Of a stretch of 64,000 bases of DNA, positions 63,562-64,000 are shown in pieces. Source of the DNA: Thermohalobaculum sp963822985 (GTDB taxonomy: Bacteria > Pseudomonadota > Alphaproteobacteria > Rhodobacterales > Rhodobacteraceae); the NCBI GenBank assembly GCA_963822985.1, contig CAWGJU010000010.1, forward strand, positions 372,001-436,000. Direction: 5' to 3'. Within the stretch, counting starts at the first letter, position 1; each line of letters opens with the position of its first letter. A model generated the notes under the pieces. It did not search any database. It was not told the origin of the DNA and saw only the letters and a list, made by a program, of their open reading frames with translations. The position numbers were made by a program, and so were the translations under genes.

Positions 63562-64000
63562 ATGAGCGTCTTCGACATCGTCTCGCACCAGCTGGTGAAC
63601 GGGCTCGTGCTCGGGTCGTTCTACGCGCTGGTGGCGCTGGGCTACACGATGATCTTCGGGGTCATCAAGCTGCTGAACTTCGCCCATGGCGACCTCTACA
63701 TGGTCGGGCGGCTTCGTCGGGTTCCTGTGCCTGTCGGCCATCTCCAGCGTGGTGGGCGGCAGACTGGCCCGGCATCTTCGTCGCCATGTTCCTGTCGATG
63801 ATCGCGGTCGGCTGCCTCGGCGTCGTGATCGAGCGGATCGCCTATCAGCCGATGCTGTCGGCGCCGCGCCTGTCGATCCTGATCACCGCGCTCGCCGTCT
63901 CGCTGGTGCTGCAGAACACCGTGCTGTCGCTGACGGGCGGGCCAGTACACCGCCTTCCGCTCGGATCTCGGCTTCGGCGGCATCAATCTCGGCGACCTGT
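63562..64000 (+). CDS. livH: Branched-chain amino acid ABC transporter permease (LivH-like), frameshifted and truncated by window end
   Basis: The N-terminal part of a LivH permease. It opens MSVFDIVSHQLVNGLVLGSFYALVALGYTMIFGVIKLLNFAHGDLYMVG, the family signature. An extra base near 63709 and others near 63764-63776 and 63941 shift the frame; the restored reading gives GFVGFLCLSAISSVVGG, IFVAMFLSMIAVGCLGVVIERIAYQPMLSAPRLSILITALAVSLVLQN and LGFGGINLGDL at the window end. It is the second LivH of the window and differs clearly from the one at 19290-20192. It follows the substrate-binding gene by 132 nt. The remainder lies outside the window. Confidence 0.87.

Overview
The window is GC-rich DNA (roughly 70% G+C by eye) from a bacterium. 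Gene content, order and codon use point to an alphaproteobacterium, possibly of the Rhodospirillales/Geminicoccales type, but there is no rRNA or ribosomal-protein marker to place it firmly. I found no rRNA, tRNA, CRISPR array, prophage or intact insertion sequence.

Layout. 0-4.8 kb, minus strand: a truncated endonuclease/exonuclease/phosphatase gene, leuD, a small secreted protein, leuC, rimI, tsaB and an nfuA-like Fe-S carrier. 5.1-12.8 kb, plus strand: a giant periplasmic alpha-2-macroglobulin followed by penicillin-binding protein 1C, with a palindromic repeat between them. 12.8-16.7 kb: an alpha/beta-hydrolase and a fumarylacetoacetate-hydrolase-family enzyme, then a cyclase-TPR protein. 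16.8-22.4 kb: an ABC importer of the branched-chain amino acid type (two ATPases, two permeases and, beyond a LysM gene on the other strand, a substrate-binding protein). 22.6-31 kb: a polytopic membrane protein, a CgeB-like glycosyltransferase, ferredoxin-NADP reductase, hydantoinase/oxoprolinase hyuA-hyuB and a PaaG-like enoyl-CoA hydratase.

31.1-34.6 kb looks compositionally different: more A/T-rich codons, tandem 15-mers, an ArgP-like LysR regulator divergent from a membrane fatty-acid-desaturase-like protein, an orphan 98-100 aa protein and a 0.7 kb stretch without a convincing gene. 34.6-44 kb: glnE, a PA0069-type radical SAM protein, a patatin-like lipase, a CoA-transferase resembling 2-methylfumaryl-CoA isomerase, and a FecR-domain protein overlapping a CHASE2 adenylate/guanylate cyclase. 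44-48.3 kb: pyrF, an LprI-like secreted protein and clpB. 48.7-55.5 kb: an isopenicillin-N-synthase-like oxygenase, a lone molybdenum-hydroxylase large subunit, the AmmeMemoRadiSam set (radical SAM enzyme divergent from a fused MEMO1-AMMECR1 protein) and a VOC/glyoxalase protein. 55.5-61.9 kb: a complete Dpp/Opp-type peptide ABC importer. 62.3-64 kb: a second branched-chain amino acid importer begins and runs off the end.

Sequence quality matters for reading this window. Some genes are interrupted by single-base indels (hyuA, radical SAM PA0069, patatin, pyrF, lprI, clpB, the oxygenase, the molybdenum hydroxylase, both AmmeMemoRadiSam genes, the Dpp ATPase, livK, livH). Others, including the 5.5-kb macroglobulin and 2.9-kb glnE, are intact. 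Almost every insertion can be placed exactly between two codons, and most are C or G inserted before A or G. Because housekeeping genes are hit and the proteins can be read through, I treat these as probable assembly or base-calling errors in working genes, but the phase bias is reported as a finding.
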